A stretch of 64,000 bases of DNA, taken from contig NZ_FOIU01000002.1 of the NCBI RefSeq assembly GCF_900111495.1, forward strand, positions 1 to 64,000. Reading direction: 5' to 3'. The DNA comes from Chryseobacterium wanjuense. GTDB lineage: Bacteria; Bacteroidota; Bacteroidia; Flavobacteriales; Weeksellaceae. A program made the translations under genes and the position numbers. Below the pieces are notes generated by a model that worked only from the letters and a program-made list of their open reading frames with translations, searched no databases and had not been told where the DNA came from. Below, one piece after another: positions 43,112 through 51,696 of this stretch (within the stretch, counting starts at the first letter, position 1; each line of letters begins with the position of its first letter).

Positions 43112-44299
43112 TTATTTATTAACAAAAATATTATCTTCTGTTAATATTATTTCCTTTTCTTCACCTATTGAAAACATATAGTCTTCAAGCACTTTTTCGG
43201 TAGTTCCGCGAAGTCCTCTCGCCCCTAATCCTTTTTCAATAGTTTCCTCAACAATCTTTTCAATTGCGCCATCTGTGAATACCAAATTTGTGCCATCCAT
43301 TTTGAAAAGCTCTATAAATTGATTCACAATAGAGTTTTTCGGCTCCTTCATGATTCTTACCATCGTCTCTTTTGTGAGTTTATCGAGATAAGTAATGATT
43401 GGAAATCTTCCCAAAAGTTCGGGAATTAATCCGAAAGAACGAAGGTCAATTGCATTAATATTTGTTAATATATATTCTTCTTCGTCTGTTTTATTGATTT
43501 TTTCGAAGCTGAAACCAATGGCCTGCTTGTTCATTCTTCGCTCAATGATTTCTTTAATTCCGTCAAAAGCACCTCCGGCGATGAACAAAATATTCTGTGT
43601 ATTTACCTGAATATATTTCTGATCCGGATGTTTTCTTCCTCCCTGAGGCGGTACATTTACAATACTTCCTTCCAGCAATTTCAACAATCCCTGCTGAACT
43701 CCCTCTCCCGAAACATCTCTTGTAATGCTCGGATTATCAGATTTTCTGGCAATTTTATCAATCTCATCGATAAATACGATTCCTCTTTCCGCTTTTTCTA
43801 CATCATAATCTGCAACCATTAAAAGTCTGGAAAGAATGCTTTCAACATCTTCTCCTACATAGCCGGCTTCCGTTAAAATAGTGGCATCGACGATACAGAA
43901 CGGAACATTAAGTTCTCTTGCGATGGTTTTTGCCAACAAAGTTTTACCGGTTCCCGTTTCACCAATCATGATGATGTTCGATTTTTCCAGCTCGACCTCT
44001 CTGTTTTCGTCCTGAGCATGAAGCAGTCTTTTATAATGATTATAAACCGCAATCGATAATTGTTTTTTAGCCTGATCCTGTCCTATTACGTACTGATCAA
44101 GAAATTCTTTAATCTCTTTAGGCTTTTTAAGTTCGTCTATATTTTCTGCAGGTGAATATCCCGCCTTTGAAGAACTGTCTTTTACAATTGCATGAGCCTG
44201 TTCTATACAGTTTTCGCAAATAAAGCCATTCTGACCGGAAATCAGCATCTGCACTTCATTTCTTTTTCTTCCGCAGAAAGAACATTGGTTTGAATTCAT
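43112..44299 (-). CDS. clpX: ATP-dependent Clp protease ATP-binding subunit ClpX
   Basis: ClpX unfolds proteins and feeds them to ClpP. The 395 residues include the N-terminal zinc-binding domain (Cys6, Cys9, Cys28, Cys31), Walker A (GETGTGKTLL), the pore loop GYVGED, Walker B (IVFIDEIDK) and the ClpP-docking IGF loop (QAIGFSF). The C-terminal domain has the RGLRGTTEKVLEDYMF segment. The length is a little under that of E. coli ClpX. clpP is not adjacent. A hairpin upstream at 44,332 separates it from the HIT gene. Confidence 0.96.
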   Translation of the reverse strand: MNSNQCSFCGRKRNEVQMLISGQNGFICENCIEQAHAIVKDSSSKAGYSPAENIDELKKPKEIKEFLDQYVIGQDQAKKQLSIAVYNHYKRLLHAQDENREVELEKSNIIMIGETGTGKTLLAKTIARELNVPFCIVDATILTEAGYVGEDVESILSRLLMVADYDVEKAERGIVFIDEIDKIARKSDNPSITRDVSGEGVQQGLLKLLEGSIVNVPPQGGRKHPDQKYIQVNTQNILFIAGGAFDGIKEIIERRMNKQAIGFSFEKINKTDEEEYILTNINAIDLRSFGLIPELLGRFPIITYLDKLTKETMVRIMKEPKNSIVNQFIELFKMDGTNLVFTDGAIEKIVEETIEKGLGARGLRGTTEKVLEDYMFSIGEEKEIILTEDNIFVNK

Positions 44300-44331
44300 T
44301 TTTTATATATAATATATAAGGTATAGATTAA

Positions 44332-44364
44332 AGAAACTCGTAAAAGTTGGTTTTACGAGTTTCT
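44332..44364. terminator. Hairpin terminator after the HIT gene
   Basis: AGAAACTCGTAAAA (44,332-44,345) and TTTTACGAGTTTCT (44,351-44,364) form a perfect 14-base stem. The T-rich tail is better on the plus strand, but the position just after the minus-strand HIT stop fits termination of that transcript. Confidence 0.7.
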
Positions 44365-44373
44365 GTTATTTTT

Positions 44374-44763
44374 TTAAGAATTAATAATCGAGTTCTGAAT
44401 CTCAGTATACTCTTCGTTTGACAATTTCAATCTCTCATTCCTAAAGTTCATATCCTCCATTTTATTCAAAGGAATCAGGTGAATATGTGCATGAGGAACT
44501 TCCAATCCTACAACAGCCACTCCTACTCTCACACATGGGATCGCGTTTTTAATTTTTTTGGCAACTTCCTGAACAAATCCCCAAAGGTTTTTGTACTCTT
44601 CGCTTTCCATATCAAAAATTAAATCAACTTCTTTTTTGGGAACAACCAACGTGTGTCCTTTTACCAAAGGCATTGCGTCCAGAAACGCAATGAAGTTTTC
44701 ATCTTCGGCAATTTTATAGGAAGGAATTTCGCCGTTGATGATCTTTGTGAATATTGTACTCAT
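44374..44763 (-). CDS. HIT family protein (histidine triad hydrolase)
   Basis: A small histidine-triad nucleotide hydrolase of the Hint branch; such enzymes hydrolyse nucleoside phosphoramidates, though true substrates are often unknown. The 129 residues begin with IFTKIINGEIPSYKI and contain the catalytic HAHIHLIP triad near the end. No signal peptide. It follows greA by 66 bases on the same strand, a gene order seen in other Bacteroidota, and may be co-transcribed with it. Confidence 0.92.
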   Translation of the reverse strand: MSTIFTKIINGEIPSYKIAEDENFIAFLDAMPLVKGHTLVVPKKEVDLIFDMESEEYKNLWGFVQEVAKKIKNAIPCVRVGVAVVGLEVPHAHIHLIPLNKMEDMNFRNERLKLSNEEYTEIQNSIINS

Positions 44764-44829
44764 TTTATAGAAATTAGATTTTAGAAGTTAGAAATTAGTT
44801 AAAAATTGTTCTAATAATTTAATAATTAA

Positions 44830-45300
44830 TTATAGAGTAATGTCTAATACTTCAAAAGACAGCTTGTTTCCGTTCGGCAAAGTGATTTCTGCGGTTTCAC
44901 CCACAACTTTTCCCAACAATCCTTTTGCAATCGGCGTGTTTACAGAAATTTTCCCTGTTTTAAGGTCACTTTCGTTATCCGGGACCAATGTAAATACCTG
45001 CTCCTGTTTTGTCACGTTATTTTTAAGTTTCACCGTTGTAAGGATCGAAACTTTTGAAGTATCTAGCTGACTTTCGTCTATGATTTTTGAAGTAGAAATA
45101 ACATCCTTCAGCTTAGAAATTCTCATTTCAAGCATTCCTTGCGCTTCTTTCGCTGCATCGTATTCTGCATTTTCAGACAAATCTCCTTTGTCTCTGGCTT
45201 CTGCAATCTGCTGAGTAATTTTTGGTCTTTCCACAGTTTCCAACTGTTCCAGCTCAGCTTTCATTTTCTCTAATCCCTCCTTTGTAACATAGCTTGCCAT
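44830..45300 (-). CDS. greA: Transcription elongation factor GreA
   Basis: GreA rescues backtracked RNA polymerase by stimulating transcript cleavage. The 156 residues show the N-terminal coiled coil with the acidic tip (ARDKGDLSENAEYDAAKE) and the FKBP-like C-terminal domain (TPIAKGLLGKVVGE). I choose the ATG at 45,300, since MASYVTKEGLEKMK is the usual N-terminus; three extra codons upstream are unlikely. A -7-like TATATTTG is at 45,392-45,385. Confidence 0.96.
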   Translation of the reverse strand: MASYVTKEGLEKMKAELEQLETVERPKITQQIAEARDKGDLSENAEYDAAKEAQGMLEMRISKLKDVISTSKIIDESQLDTSKVSILTTVKLKNNVTKQEQVFTLVPDNESDLKTGKISVNTPIAKGLLGKVVGETAEITLPNGNKLSFEVLDITL

Positions 45301-45409
45301 AATTTTCAAAATTTAGTTTTAGTATAAAAAAATAATCCGACATTTGCCGGACAATGTTTTCGTGATGTAATCGTTTAATTTCTACAAATATATAAAAATT
45401 TAAATTGAA

Positions 45410-45862
45410 ATGAAAAAAACTTTTTCAATCTTAACTATAACCACATTATTGATTTTCAGTAATTTATCTATAAATTCATGTGGAAGCAGGGAAGATACCG
45501 TGAGTTGTTTCCCCAATAATCCCATCAATGTAACATTAAACCTGAATCTTCCCGCTTATTATTCTCTGAACCAGGTTGGAGGCTGGGTTTATATCAATGA
45601 GCAGCAATCCGGAACGAGAGGACTTATCGTGGTAAGAGCTTCCGATAATACCTTCAAAGTTTACGACCGAAATGCACCACATATTTGTCCCGACAACAAC
45701 ACAACTCTTGAAGTGAAGGACAATATTAAAGTAGTTTGCCCGAAAGACAATGCACAATGGATTTTGCTTACCGGACAGCCGACTGCAGTAGCAAACGTCC
45801 CTCCAAAAACTTATCTTTATAATTATGATCCTGCGGGAAAAATTTTAAATATTTATTATTAA
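45410..45862 (+). CDS. Lipoprotein with degenerate Rieske-like fold
   Basis: A 150-residue protein with a lipobox (L-S-I-N-S-C at about residue 24), so probably membrane-anchored by lipid. The rest resembles a Rieske domain: APHICPDN where a CxH motif is expected, then VVCPKDNAQWILLTGQPT where the second ligand motif (CxxH...DxxTG) lies, and PPKTYLYNYD at the end. The metal ligands are not conserved (Lys-Asp in place of the second Cys-His), so it probably does not hold a 2Fe-2S cluster. It is 4 bases upstream of dtd. Function unknown. Confidence 0.7.
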   Translation: MKKTFSILTITTLLIFSNLSINSCGSREDTVSCFPNNPINVTLNLNLPAYYSLNQVGGWVYINEQQSGTRGLIVVRASDNTFKVYDRNAPHICPDNNTTLEVKDNIKVVCPKDNAQWILLTGQPTAVANVPPKTYLYNYDPAGKILNIYY

Positions 45863-45866
45863 AAAA

Positions 45867-46316
45867 ATGAAAGTCGTTATACAGAGAGTTTCCGAGTCCC
45901 ATGTAAAAGTAGATGGAAAAATAGTGGGTGAGATCGGAAAAGGATTAATGCTTTTGGTAGGAATTGATGAAAATGATTCAAAAGCGGATGCTGACTGGAT
46001 AGTTCAGAAAATTTTAAACTTAAGAATTTTCGGGGATGATGAAGGAAAGCTCAATTTATCTGTCGTTGATATAGCCGGAGAGATACTGTGTATCAGTCAG
46101 TTTACCTTAATTGCAGATTATAAAAAAGGAAACCGCCCTTCTTTCATTAAAGCGGCAAAACCCGATACCGCTATTCCTCTTTTTGATTATTTTAAAGAAG
46201 AAATTTCAAAATCCGGACTGAAAACCGAAAGCGGAATCTTCGGTTCAGATATGAAAGTTTCATTAATTAACGACGGACCCGTAACAATTGTTATGGATTC
46301 CATCACAAAAGCCTAA
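45867..46316 (+). CDS. dtd: D-aminoacyl-tRNA deacylase
   Basis: Dtd removes D-amino acids and glycine wrongly attached to tRNA. The 149 residues match the family from start to end: MKVVIQRVSESHVKVDG, the active-site SQFTL motif and the GP motif (NDGPVTIV) near the C-terminus. It follows the Rieske-like lipoprotein gene by 4 bases and precedes the FKBP gene by 31. Confidence 0.96.
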   Translation: MKVVIQRVSESHVKVDGKIVGEIGKGLMLLVGIDENDSKADADWIVQKILNLRIFGDDEGKLNLSVVDIAGEILCISQFTLIADYKKGNRPSFIKAAKPDTAIPLFDYFKEEISKSGLKTESGIFGSDMKVSLINDGPVTIVMDSITKA

Positions 46317-46347
46317 ATTTACAACTTATTATATTTTAAATTAAAAA

Positions 46348-47031
46348 ATGAAAAAAACATTAATTACCTTAGTTCTTCTTACAGCAACTACTTTTTCTTA
46401 TGCTCAGACCAACTATACTGAGGACCAAAAAGCATCTTACTACATCGGTTTGGATATTGCCCAAAACATGAAAAGACAAGGATTTTCTATAGATCCGAAT
46501 CTTATGGCTCAGGCGATAAAAGATGAATTTTCGGATAAGCCGAAATTATTACCTGCCGGGGAAAAAGACACTTTCCTACAAGGTTTTATGCAGAAGCAAA
46601 ATGAAAAAAGACAGGCTGAAGCCAAGGTAAAAGCTGAAGAAAATAAAAAGAAAGGGGCAGAGTTTCTTGCCAAAAACAAACTGAACAAAAACGTAAAAAC
46701 AACAGCCAGCGGTTTGCAATATGAAGTATTGAAGGAAGGTGACGGAAAAGCAAAACCTACCGCATCAAGCACTGCTACCGTAACATACACCGGAAAACTG
46801 ACAGACGGTACCGTTTTCGATTCTACCGATAAAAACGGCGGAAAACCGATCGAGATGAACCTTTCCGGAGTGATCCCGGGCTGGACAGAAGGTATCCAAC
46901 TGATGAGCAAAGGCGCTAAATACAGATTTTACATCCCATCAAACCTTGCCTACGGAGATAATGGCGCAGGTGGAGTAATTCCTCCGGGAGCACCACTTAT
47001 TTTTGATGTTGAGCTTGTGGATTTTAAATAA
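46348..47031 (+). CDS. FKBP-type peptidyl-prolyl cis-trans isomerase
   Basis: A periplasmic folding helper. The 227 residues carry a signal peptide (TLITLVLLTATTFSYAQ), an N-terminal dimerisation-type domain with charged helices (about 25-120) and an FKBP domain (about 130-227) with TVTYTGKLTDGTVFDST, a GWTEGIQLM segment and a GVIPPGAPLIFDVELVD end. Similar proteins are FkpA and Mip. The gene is last in a three-gene plus-strand run, followed by a terminator. Confidence 0.93.
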   Translation: MKKTLITLVLLTATTFSYAQTNYTEDQKASYYIGLDIAQNMKRQGFSIDPNLMAQAIKDEFSDKPKLLPAGEKDTFLQGFMQKQNEKRQAEAKVKAEENKKKGAEFLAKNKLNKNVKTTASGLQYEVLKEGDGKAKPTASSTATVTYTGKLTDGTVFDSTDKNGGKPIEMNLSGVIPGWTEGIQLMSKGAKYRFYIPSNLAYGDNGAGGVIPPGAPLIFDVELVDFK

Positions 47032-47086
47032 TTTTACTGAACACCTTGTTTAACTAACTTAAAATTTAAACAACTTTTAAAAATAA

Positions 47087-47119
47087 AAAACGTCTTTCAA
47101 TATTTTTGAAAGACGTTTT
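47087..47119. terminator. Bidirectional terminator
   Basis: AAAACGTCTTTCAA (47,087-47,100) and TTGAAAGACGTTTT (47,106-47,119) form a perfect 14-base stem with a 5-base loop. A T-rich tail on the plus strand and A-tract complement on the minus strand suit both the FKBP gene and the convergent lipoprotein gene. Confidence 0.85.
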
Positions 47120-47140
47120 CTTTAATAAACTTTTATAAAA

Positions 47141-47653
47141 CTATTTCGCAGGAACACTGCTAAAATTAAGAGCAACTCTAAGGTTCATATCCGAACTTGT
47201 CTGGTTTTTCAATACATAAACCGTTCTTACGGTAACACCTGTACTTTTCACCACTTCATCCAAAAATCCGGTATTTTCCAAATCCAGATTTAAGCTTGAT
47301 GCATCAGTAGAAATATCAGATCTTGAAGCCACCAGTCTTTCGCCGGTTCCGCTTGAAGAGATATAAACTTTAATTGATTTAAAAGCGCTCAGATTTCCGC
47401 CCGAAGGTGAAACCACAGAAACTTTTGCATCTGAAATTCTTACATCTTTAATTTTTGCATTGTTGTTGCCTCCGAACCATGTCTGAACATTGGAAGCTGT
47501 GGCAGTGGAAGAAACCTCTTTATCAGCAGGAACTCCTGTGGATACTAAAACATTGGCTGTATAAGGAAATGTATTCTGAACCAACGACTGCACTGTTCCA
47601 CAACTCACTAAAGCAACCGAAGCTACTGCCGCTGTCAAAAATATATTTTTCAT
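47141..47653 (-). CDS. Putative lipoprotein, unknown function
   Basis: I do not recognise this 170-residue protein. It has a lipoprotein signal (AAVASVALVSC, Cys18) and a Ser/Val/Asn-rich beta-strand body with segments such as DVRISDAKVSVVSPSG and VYVLKNQTSSDMNLRV. The pattern suggests an outer-membrane or periplasmic immunoglobulin-like domain. It is separated from the next minus-strand gene by 52 bases; no operon partner gives a hint. Confidence 0.7.
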   Translation of the reverse strand: MKNIFLTAAVASVALVSCGTVQSLVQNTFPYTANVLVSTGVPADKEVSSTATASNVQTWFGGNNNAKIKDVRISDAKVSVVSPSGGNLSAFKSIKVYISSSGTGERLVASRSDISTDASSLNLDLENTGFLDEVVKSTGVTVRTVYVLKNQTSSDMNLRVALNFSSVPAK

Positions 47654-47705
47654 AATAGTAAATTTTAAAGTTTTATTTGCAGAAATTATACCAAATTAAT
47701 TAAAA

Positions 47706-48245
47706 TCATTCCACACTTACCGTAAAGCTTCCTTTTGTATTTCCGGAAGCCATATTGCTTTTCCCGATAATCAGCCAAACTTCTCCCTTATCTTTCACAT
47801 CGTAAGAAATTTCTCTTCCGAAAGGCCCGTCGTAATCGCCGTTGGGCAGTTTTATCTGGTTGAAGCGGATATTAAAATCCTTCTCTTTTGTTGAAATTTT
47901 GGCTTTGATATTCGGTTTATTAAAATCCGTTATTTTCAAAATAAATTCCTGATCATCTTTTGTAAATTCTTCACCCAAAGTAAAAGGAAGCTGTTCTGCA
48001 TCTGCAGTTCTGATAATCTGCCCGTCTTTCGTGCTTCTCATCACTCCTTTTCTTAAAACTTCCTTGGTTTTAGGAGCATTGTTAATGATTGAATCTTTCT
48101 TCCTCAGTGCAGCAGAATCTACTTTTTCTGCAGGAGCAGGCTGTTCCGTAACCGCCACCGAATCTTTATTCTGAGTTTCCAAAACTTCAGGGTCTTTTTT
48201 ACAGGAAATCATAATCAATGGGATTAGCAATAAGGATTTTTTCAT
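47706..48245 (-). CDS. Putative lipoprotein, unknown function
   Basis: A 179-residue lipoprotein (LLLIPLIMISC, Cys15). A low-complexity linker rich in Glu, Ala, Pro, Ser and Asp (about 20-60) precedes a compact beta domain (about 75-179) with ITDFNKPNIKAKISTKE and a DGPFGREISYDVKDKGEVW segment. I see no known family. The Pro/Glu linker suggests it spans part of the periplasm. Confidence 0.7.
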   Translation of the reverse strand: MKKSLLLIPLIMISCKKDPEVLETQNKDSVAVTEQPAPAEKVDSAALRKKDSIINNAPKTKEVLRKGVMRSTKDGQIIRTADAEQLPFTLGEEFTKDDQEFILKITDFNKPNIKAKISTKEKDFNIRFNQIKLPNGDYDGPFGREISYDVKDKGEVWLIIGKSNMASGNTKGSFTVSVE

Positions 48246-48369
48246 AATATATATTTTTAAATGATAATTTTAAAAGCTTTCGGCTTTTGAATAGATTTTG
48301 ATGCCAAAATTGTTCCATTGACAAAATTTTCAACTTAAAAAAATATTAGATTTACTCTTTGAATCGTTT

Positions 48370-49050
48370 TTAATGTGCTTGAAAATACGATGTCCTATTA
48401 ATATTCTTCATCGACTTCATCATAAAATACATAAAATTGAGCATGATTCCCATTAAAATCGTCACTCCCCAGGTTTTCGTATATTCCATCGGATAGATGA
48501 TTCTCACAATAATATCATTGAACAAACCGAAAGGATTATTAAGAATATCCCAGCTGTTCCATCTCAAAAATCTTCCGAGATACACGCCGAAACTTGTCAG
48601 AAATAAAAAGGAAATCGTTATAAGGCTGATCGTTGATTTTTTGAAATAGGCTGAAAGTAATTTTTCGATATCCAGCAAGCTGATAAATCCGCAGAAAAGC
48701 CCTGTCCATGCATACGAAAGAATCACCACGAGGTCATACCAGATTGGTACTGAGCTTCTGATTTTCAGGTGAAAAAGGTCGGTCAAAATATAAGGTGAAT
48801 TCGGAAAAAACAAGATCCAGACAGCGATAGCAACAACCAACGAAATTTTACTTTTAATATTAAAAATCAATAAAAAACTACTGATAATAAACGGAATCCA
48901 GGCCAGAAACAAATTCCAGTTCAGAAAAAAGAACACTTTTGTTTCACTGATATAATACCTGAACATGGAAAGGCTGAAGCAGAATAACGTCATGAAAATG
49001 AGCAGTACAGTCACTTCAAATCTTTGATTTTCCTTTAATTTTTTTATCAT
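48370..49050 (-). CDS. DUF1361 family membrane protein
   Basis: A 226-residue protein with about six membrane helices. The segments RYYISETKVFFFLNWNLFLA and FFPNSPYILTDLFHL are typical of the DUF1361 family, whose function is unknown. It is the last gene in a minus-strand run of membrane proteins (51,630 down to 48,370) that appears to start at an operator-controlled promoter. The C-terminus is short and basic. Confidence 0.8.
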   Translation of the reverse strand: MIKKLKENQRFEVTVLLIFMTLFCFSLSMFRYYISETKVFFFLNWNLFLAWIPFIISSFLLIFNIKSKISLVVAIAVWILFFPNSPYILTDLFHLKIRSSVPIWYDLVVILSYAWTGLFCGFISLLDIEKLLSAYFKKSTISLITISFLFLTSFGVYLGRFLRWNSWDILNNPFGLFNDIIVRIIYPMEYTKTWGVTILMGIMLNFMYFMMKSMKNINRTSYFQAH

Positions 49051-49099
49051 TTTTAAAAATTTTATTAAAATTTCACTTTAATCAGCGAGCTGTAATTTT

Positions 49100-50470
49100 T
49101 TATTTAAATGTTTCGTAATAAAGAATTTTTGAGAAAAACTTTTCTTTTTGTTCCGGTTTTATTTTGTTTAAAATTTCAGCTTTTAATTTTGAATCCTTTT
49201 TTTCTTCTGCATATTTTAAGAGAATTTTTTCATTGAAATGAATCTTATCTTTATGATAATCTACAACAAAATCTTTGCGTTTCATATTCTCTGAAGTGAT
49301 GATTCCGCCCCAGTTGATGTAGCTGCAAACCAGGATAAATCCGTAAAGATACCAGGTCATTGTATTGAAAAGGAAAGCATTTCTTTTCTTTTGCTGAATT
49401 TTTATAAAAGTCATTATCAAACCAATTAAGGCTAAAATCAAAAATCCGTAAACGCCCAATCTTTTGTAAGTAAACCCATAATTGATAATGTATTCTGAGT
49501 TTTTTACCATTGCAGAAACGACAAGAATAGCATTCAGGAAAATCCAGATTTTAGCTAAAATTTTCATCGAGCCTGCCTTTGTATCAAAGTTAAAATTTGA
49601 TTTAAAATAAAACATGATCACTAGAATGGCCATCACAATAGACATGATCACTGCATTTACCCTTTCGTGTGTTTCTTCCGAAAGCTGGGCCGGAGTTTTT
49701 GAGACTTCATAAAACTGCTCGTAATTGTAGGTAATGATGAAAAAAATCAACAAAATATTTAATGCAAAGAAAGAAATTACACCACTCATTCTCTCGGCAT
49801 CCAGGTCAAGAAATGAATAGGTCGATTTTTGAATTTTGTCCTTTTCCTGAAAATCATTGTTTAACAAATGATTACTCTTGTAAATAATTTTTTCGACCAC
49901 ATAATTCCAATAATTAAAGGCTATAAAAAAGCCCAGAACCGTGATGGCTAACAGCTGCCAAAAATTAATATCAAATTCAATATTGGTGAAAAGATTTGCA
50001 AAATGATCACTTCCGGCAGAATAAATTCCAAAGAAAATAGAAATCAGAATTAAAGGAATTAACACAAAAGCCATTGTTTTCTGCCACAATCCCGGAACAT
50101 CTTTTCTTGGAAGCCATTCATCAAAACTGAAAAACCGGCAAAGCGCTGTAAAACAATTTGTAACGAAAACCGGGATCAGGAAAAGGATTTTCATTCTTCT
50201 GTTTTTCGAACGGTACCCTAAGAGCAAAAACGAACTTAAAACCGCCAGTAATGAAGGAAAATCACGGTACCAAGCAAAAGCGATATCCGAAAGAATGCTT
50301 GCTGCAAAAAGGAAAAAGAATGTTTTTGTCCTGTTCTTTTCCGGCGTTCTGAAAAGAGTAAGCAGAGAATAAATAATCCCGATGATTCCTACATTCAAGG
50401 CAAGTTCCTGATCGTAAAATACGATGATAAATAAGGCTGTCGTAAGAAATATATAGTGATGTGTTTTCAT
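49100..50470 (-). CDS. DUF4173 family membrane protein
   Basis: A 456-residue protein with about eleven membrane helices and a soluble C-terminal tail rich in Lys and Glu (about 400-456). I recognise the layout of DUF4173, including the loop before MSGVISFFALNILLIFF and the following YNYEQFYE segment. The function is unknown. It is 16 bases from the small membrane protein gene upstream (50,486) and 49 from the DUF1361 gene. Confidence 0.78.
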   Translation of the reverse strand: MKTHHYIFLTTALFIIVFYDQELALNVGIIGIIYSLLTLFRTPEKNRTKTFFFLFAASILSDIAFAWYRDFPSLLAVLSSFLLLGYRSKNRRMKILFLIPVFVTNCFTALCRFFSFDEWLPRKDVPGLWQKTMAFVLIPLILISIFFGIYSAGSDHFANLFTNIEFDINFWQLLAITVLGFFIAFNYWNYVVEKIIYKSNHLLNNDFQEKDKIQKSTYSFLDLDAERMSGVISFFALNILLIFFIITYNYEQFYEVSKTPAQLSEETHERVNAVIMSIVMAILVIMFYFKSNFNFDTKAGSMKILAKIWIFLNAILVVSAMVKNSEYIINYGFTYKRLGVYGFLILALIGLIMTFIKIQQKKRNAFLFNTMTWYLYGFILVCSYINWGGIITSENMKRKDFVVDYHKDKIHFNEKILLKYAEEKKDSKLKAEILNKIKPEQKEKFFSKILYYETFK

Positions 50471-50485
50471 TTTTTTAATTTTAAA

Positions 50486-50791
50486 TTATAGGTTGAGGGA
50501 TTCTAAACTGCAGAATATAAAGAAGTAAGCTATTGCAATCGGAATATTCAGAAGAATCAGCAGGGCAGAATTTCCGTGGGATTTTTTATAGGTTACATCG
50601 ATTATAAACGCAAAAAATTCATGGAAAAAGACAATCACATTAATGACGATTGCAGCTAATACATAATAAAATCCAATCCCGGCAAAAATCCATGATTTAG
50701 TGAAAATGTAACCCAACAATAAAATGGTTCCCAACAGCCATGATGCGAGAAATGTCACTTTCCCTTCCTTACTGAATTTTATATTTTTCAT
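50486..50791 (-). CDS. Small membrane protein, unknown
   Basis: A 101-residue protein with three clear membrane helices (about 12-30, 33-58 and 76-97). I do not recognise a family. It lies 8 bases after the Coq4-like gene and 15 before the DUF4173 gene, so it is in the same transcript. Confidence 0.7.
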   Translation of the reverse strand: MKNIKFSKEGKVTFLASWLLGTILLLGYIFTKSWIFAGIGFYYVLAAIVINVIVFFHEFFAFIIDVTYKKSHGNSALLILLNIPIAIAYFFIFCSLESLNL

Positions 50792-50799
50792 AAAAATTA

Positions 50800-51285
50800 T
50801 TAATAAATTACGGCTGTTTCTTTCTGTTGGATAAAATCTTTCAAGTGATCAAAATTCTGCCAAAGCAAAGCTTCAAAATCCCAATGGTAAAACGGACGCA
50901 TATTTTGTCCTTTTTTAAATGCTCTTATATACATTTTTAAATATTCCGGCAAAATCAGAGTTCCTAAAACAACGGCGGCCAAAAGATGGGCATTCAGTTT
51001 TCCGTTTCCCAGAAGGAGAAACTGCATGGCAATTTCATCTTCGAAATTGGTTCCGCAACCTGTAATGAGATGGTGAACATCATGATTTTCCATTTTCGGA
51101 ATCATGGTAAAGCCATGTTTTTTGTAAAATTCCCCAAGTTTTCTTCCCAGAGAATCTTCCTGAAATTCAAGCAATTGCTTTTCTGTAAACTGCCATTGTC
51201 TTTTCTTCTTTTTGAAGTATTTTCTGTACAGCTTTTGAGTTTTTTCGTATACAAAAAGCAGGAATTGAACACGTATTTTTTTCAT
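50800..51285 (-). CDS. Coq4-like protein
   Basis: A 161-residue protein with the metal-binding motif of Coq4: H68-D69-x-x-H72, then eleven residues and E84 (HDVHHLITGCGTNFEDE). Coq4 proteins take part in ubiquinone synthesis in other organisms, but Bacteroidota use menaquinone, so the job here is probably different. The rest is alpha-helical, with a very basic N-terminus (KKKKRQW). It lies in the membrane-protein operon, 54 bases after the 51,340 gene. Confidence 0.72.
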   Translation of the reverse strand: MKKIRVQFLLFVYEKTQKLYRKYFKKKKRQWQFTEKQLLEFQEDSLGRKLGEFYKKHGFTMIPKMENHDVHHLITGCGTNFEDEIAMQFLLLGNGKLNAHLLAAVVLGTLILPEYLKMYIRAFKKGQNMRPFYHWDFEALLWQNFDHLKDFIQQKETAVIY

Positions 51286-51339
51286 AGTTTTTTAATAATT
51301 TATTAAATTCATAAATATTTGACGATGTCATTAATGATC

Positions 51340-51630
51340 TTAACTTCCCGCAAACGGACTTCCGAAAATCCCGACTGCCAGTTCTGCCCAGATCAGCATG
51401 AGTGCAGCCAAAATACCTACACAGATCATTAATTTTGAGAAAAATTCTTTTTTTGAATTAACAACCAGATTGACGAAAAAAGCAGTTCCGAAAAGCAATA
51501 CGGCTGCAATGATGAAATCGAAAGGAGACCAGTCCCATCCTTCTACAAAAAGGTTTCCGAGAAATGCTGCGGACAACAATAAAGCCGGAACAGCGAAAAT
51601 AAACGTCGATTTTTGTTTTGTTGTAATCAT
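51340..51630 (-). CDS. Small membrane protein, first gene of the operator-controlled operon
   Basis: A 96-residue protein with three membrane helices (about 10-28, 36-54 and 66-88) and no recognised family. Its promoter region carries the palindrome ACTTTG-N5-CAAAGT (51,657-51,673), which overlaps a -7-like TAACTTTG. It therefore probably heads the operon down to 48,370, repressed by the winged-helix regulator encoded just upstream. Confidence 0.72.
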   Translation of the reverse strand: MITTKQKSTFIFAVPALLLSAAFLGNLFVEGWDWSPFDFIIAAVLLFGTAFFVNLVVNSKKEFFSKLMICVGILAALMLIWAELAVGIFGSPFAGS

Positions 51631-51656
51631 ATTTTTAAGTTTTGTTATTTTAAAGT

Positions 51657-51675
51657 ACTTTGTATTTCAAAGTTA
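51657..51675 (-). promoter_or_regulatory. Operator 2: palindrome over the -7 box
   Basis: ACTTTGTATTTCAAAGT (51,657-51,673) is a 6-5-6 inverted repeat. On the minus strand TAACTTTG (51,675-51,668) is a TAnnTTTG -7 box, so half of the palindrome lies inside the promoter. The identical 17-base sequence, in reverse orientation, lies in front of the gene at 52,043-52,660. Confidence 0.75.
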
Positions 51676-51696
51676 AATGATAAAAAAATTTTGCTC

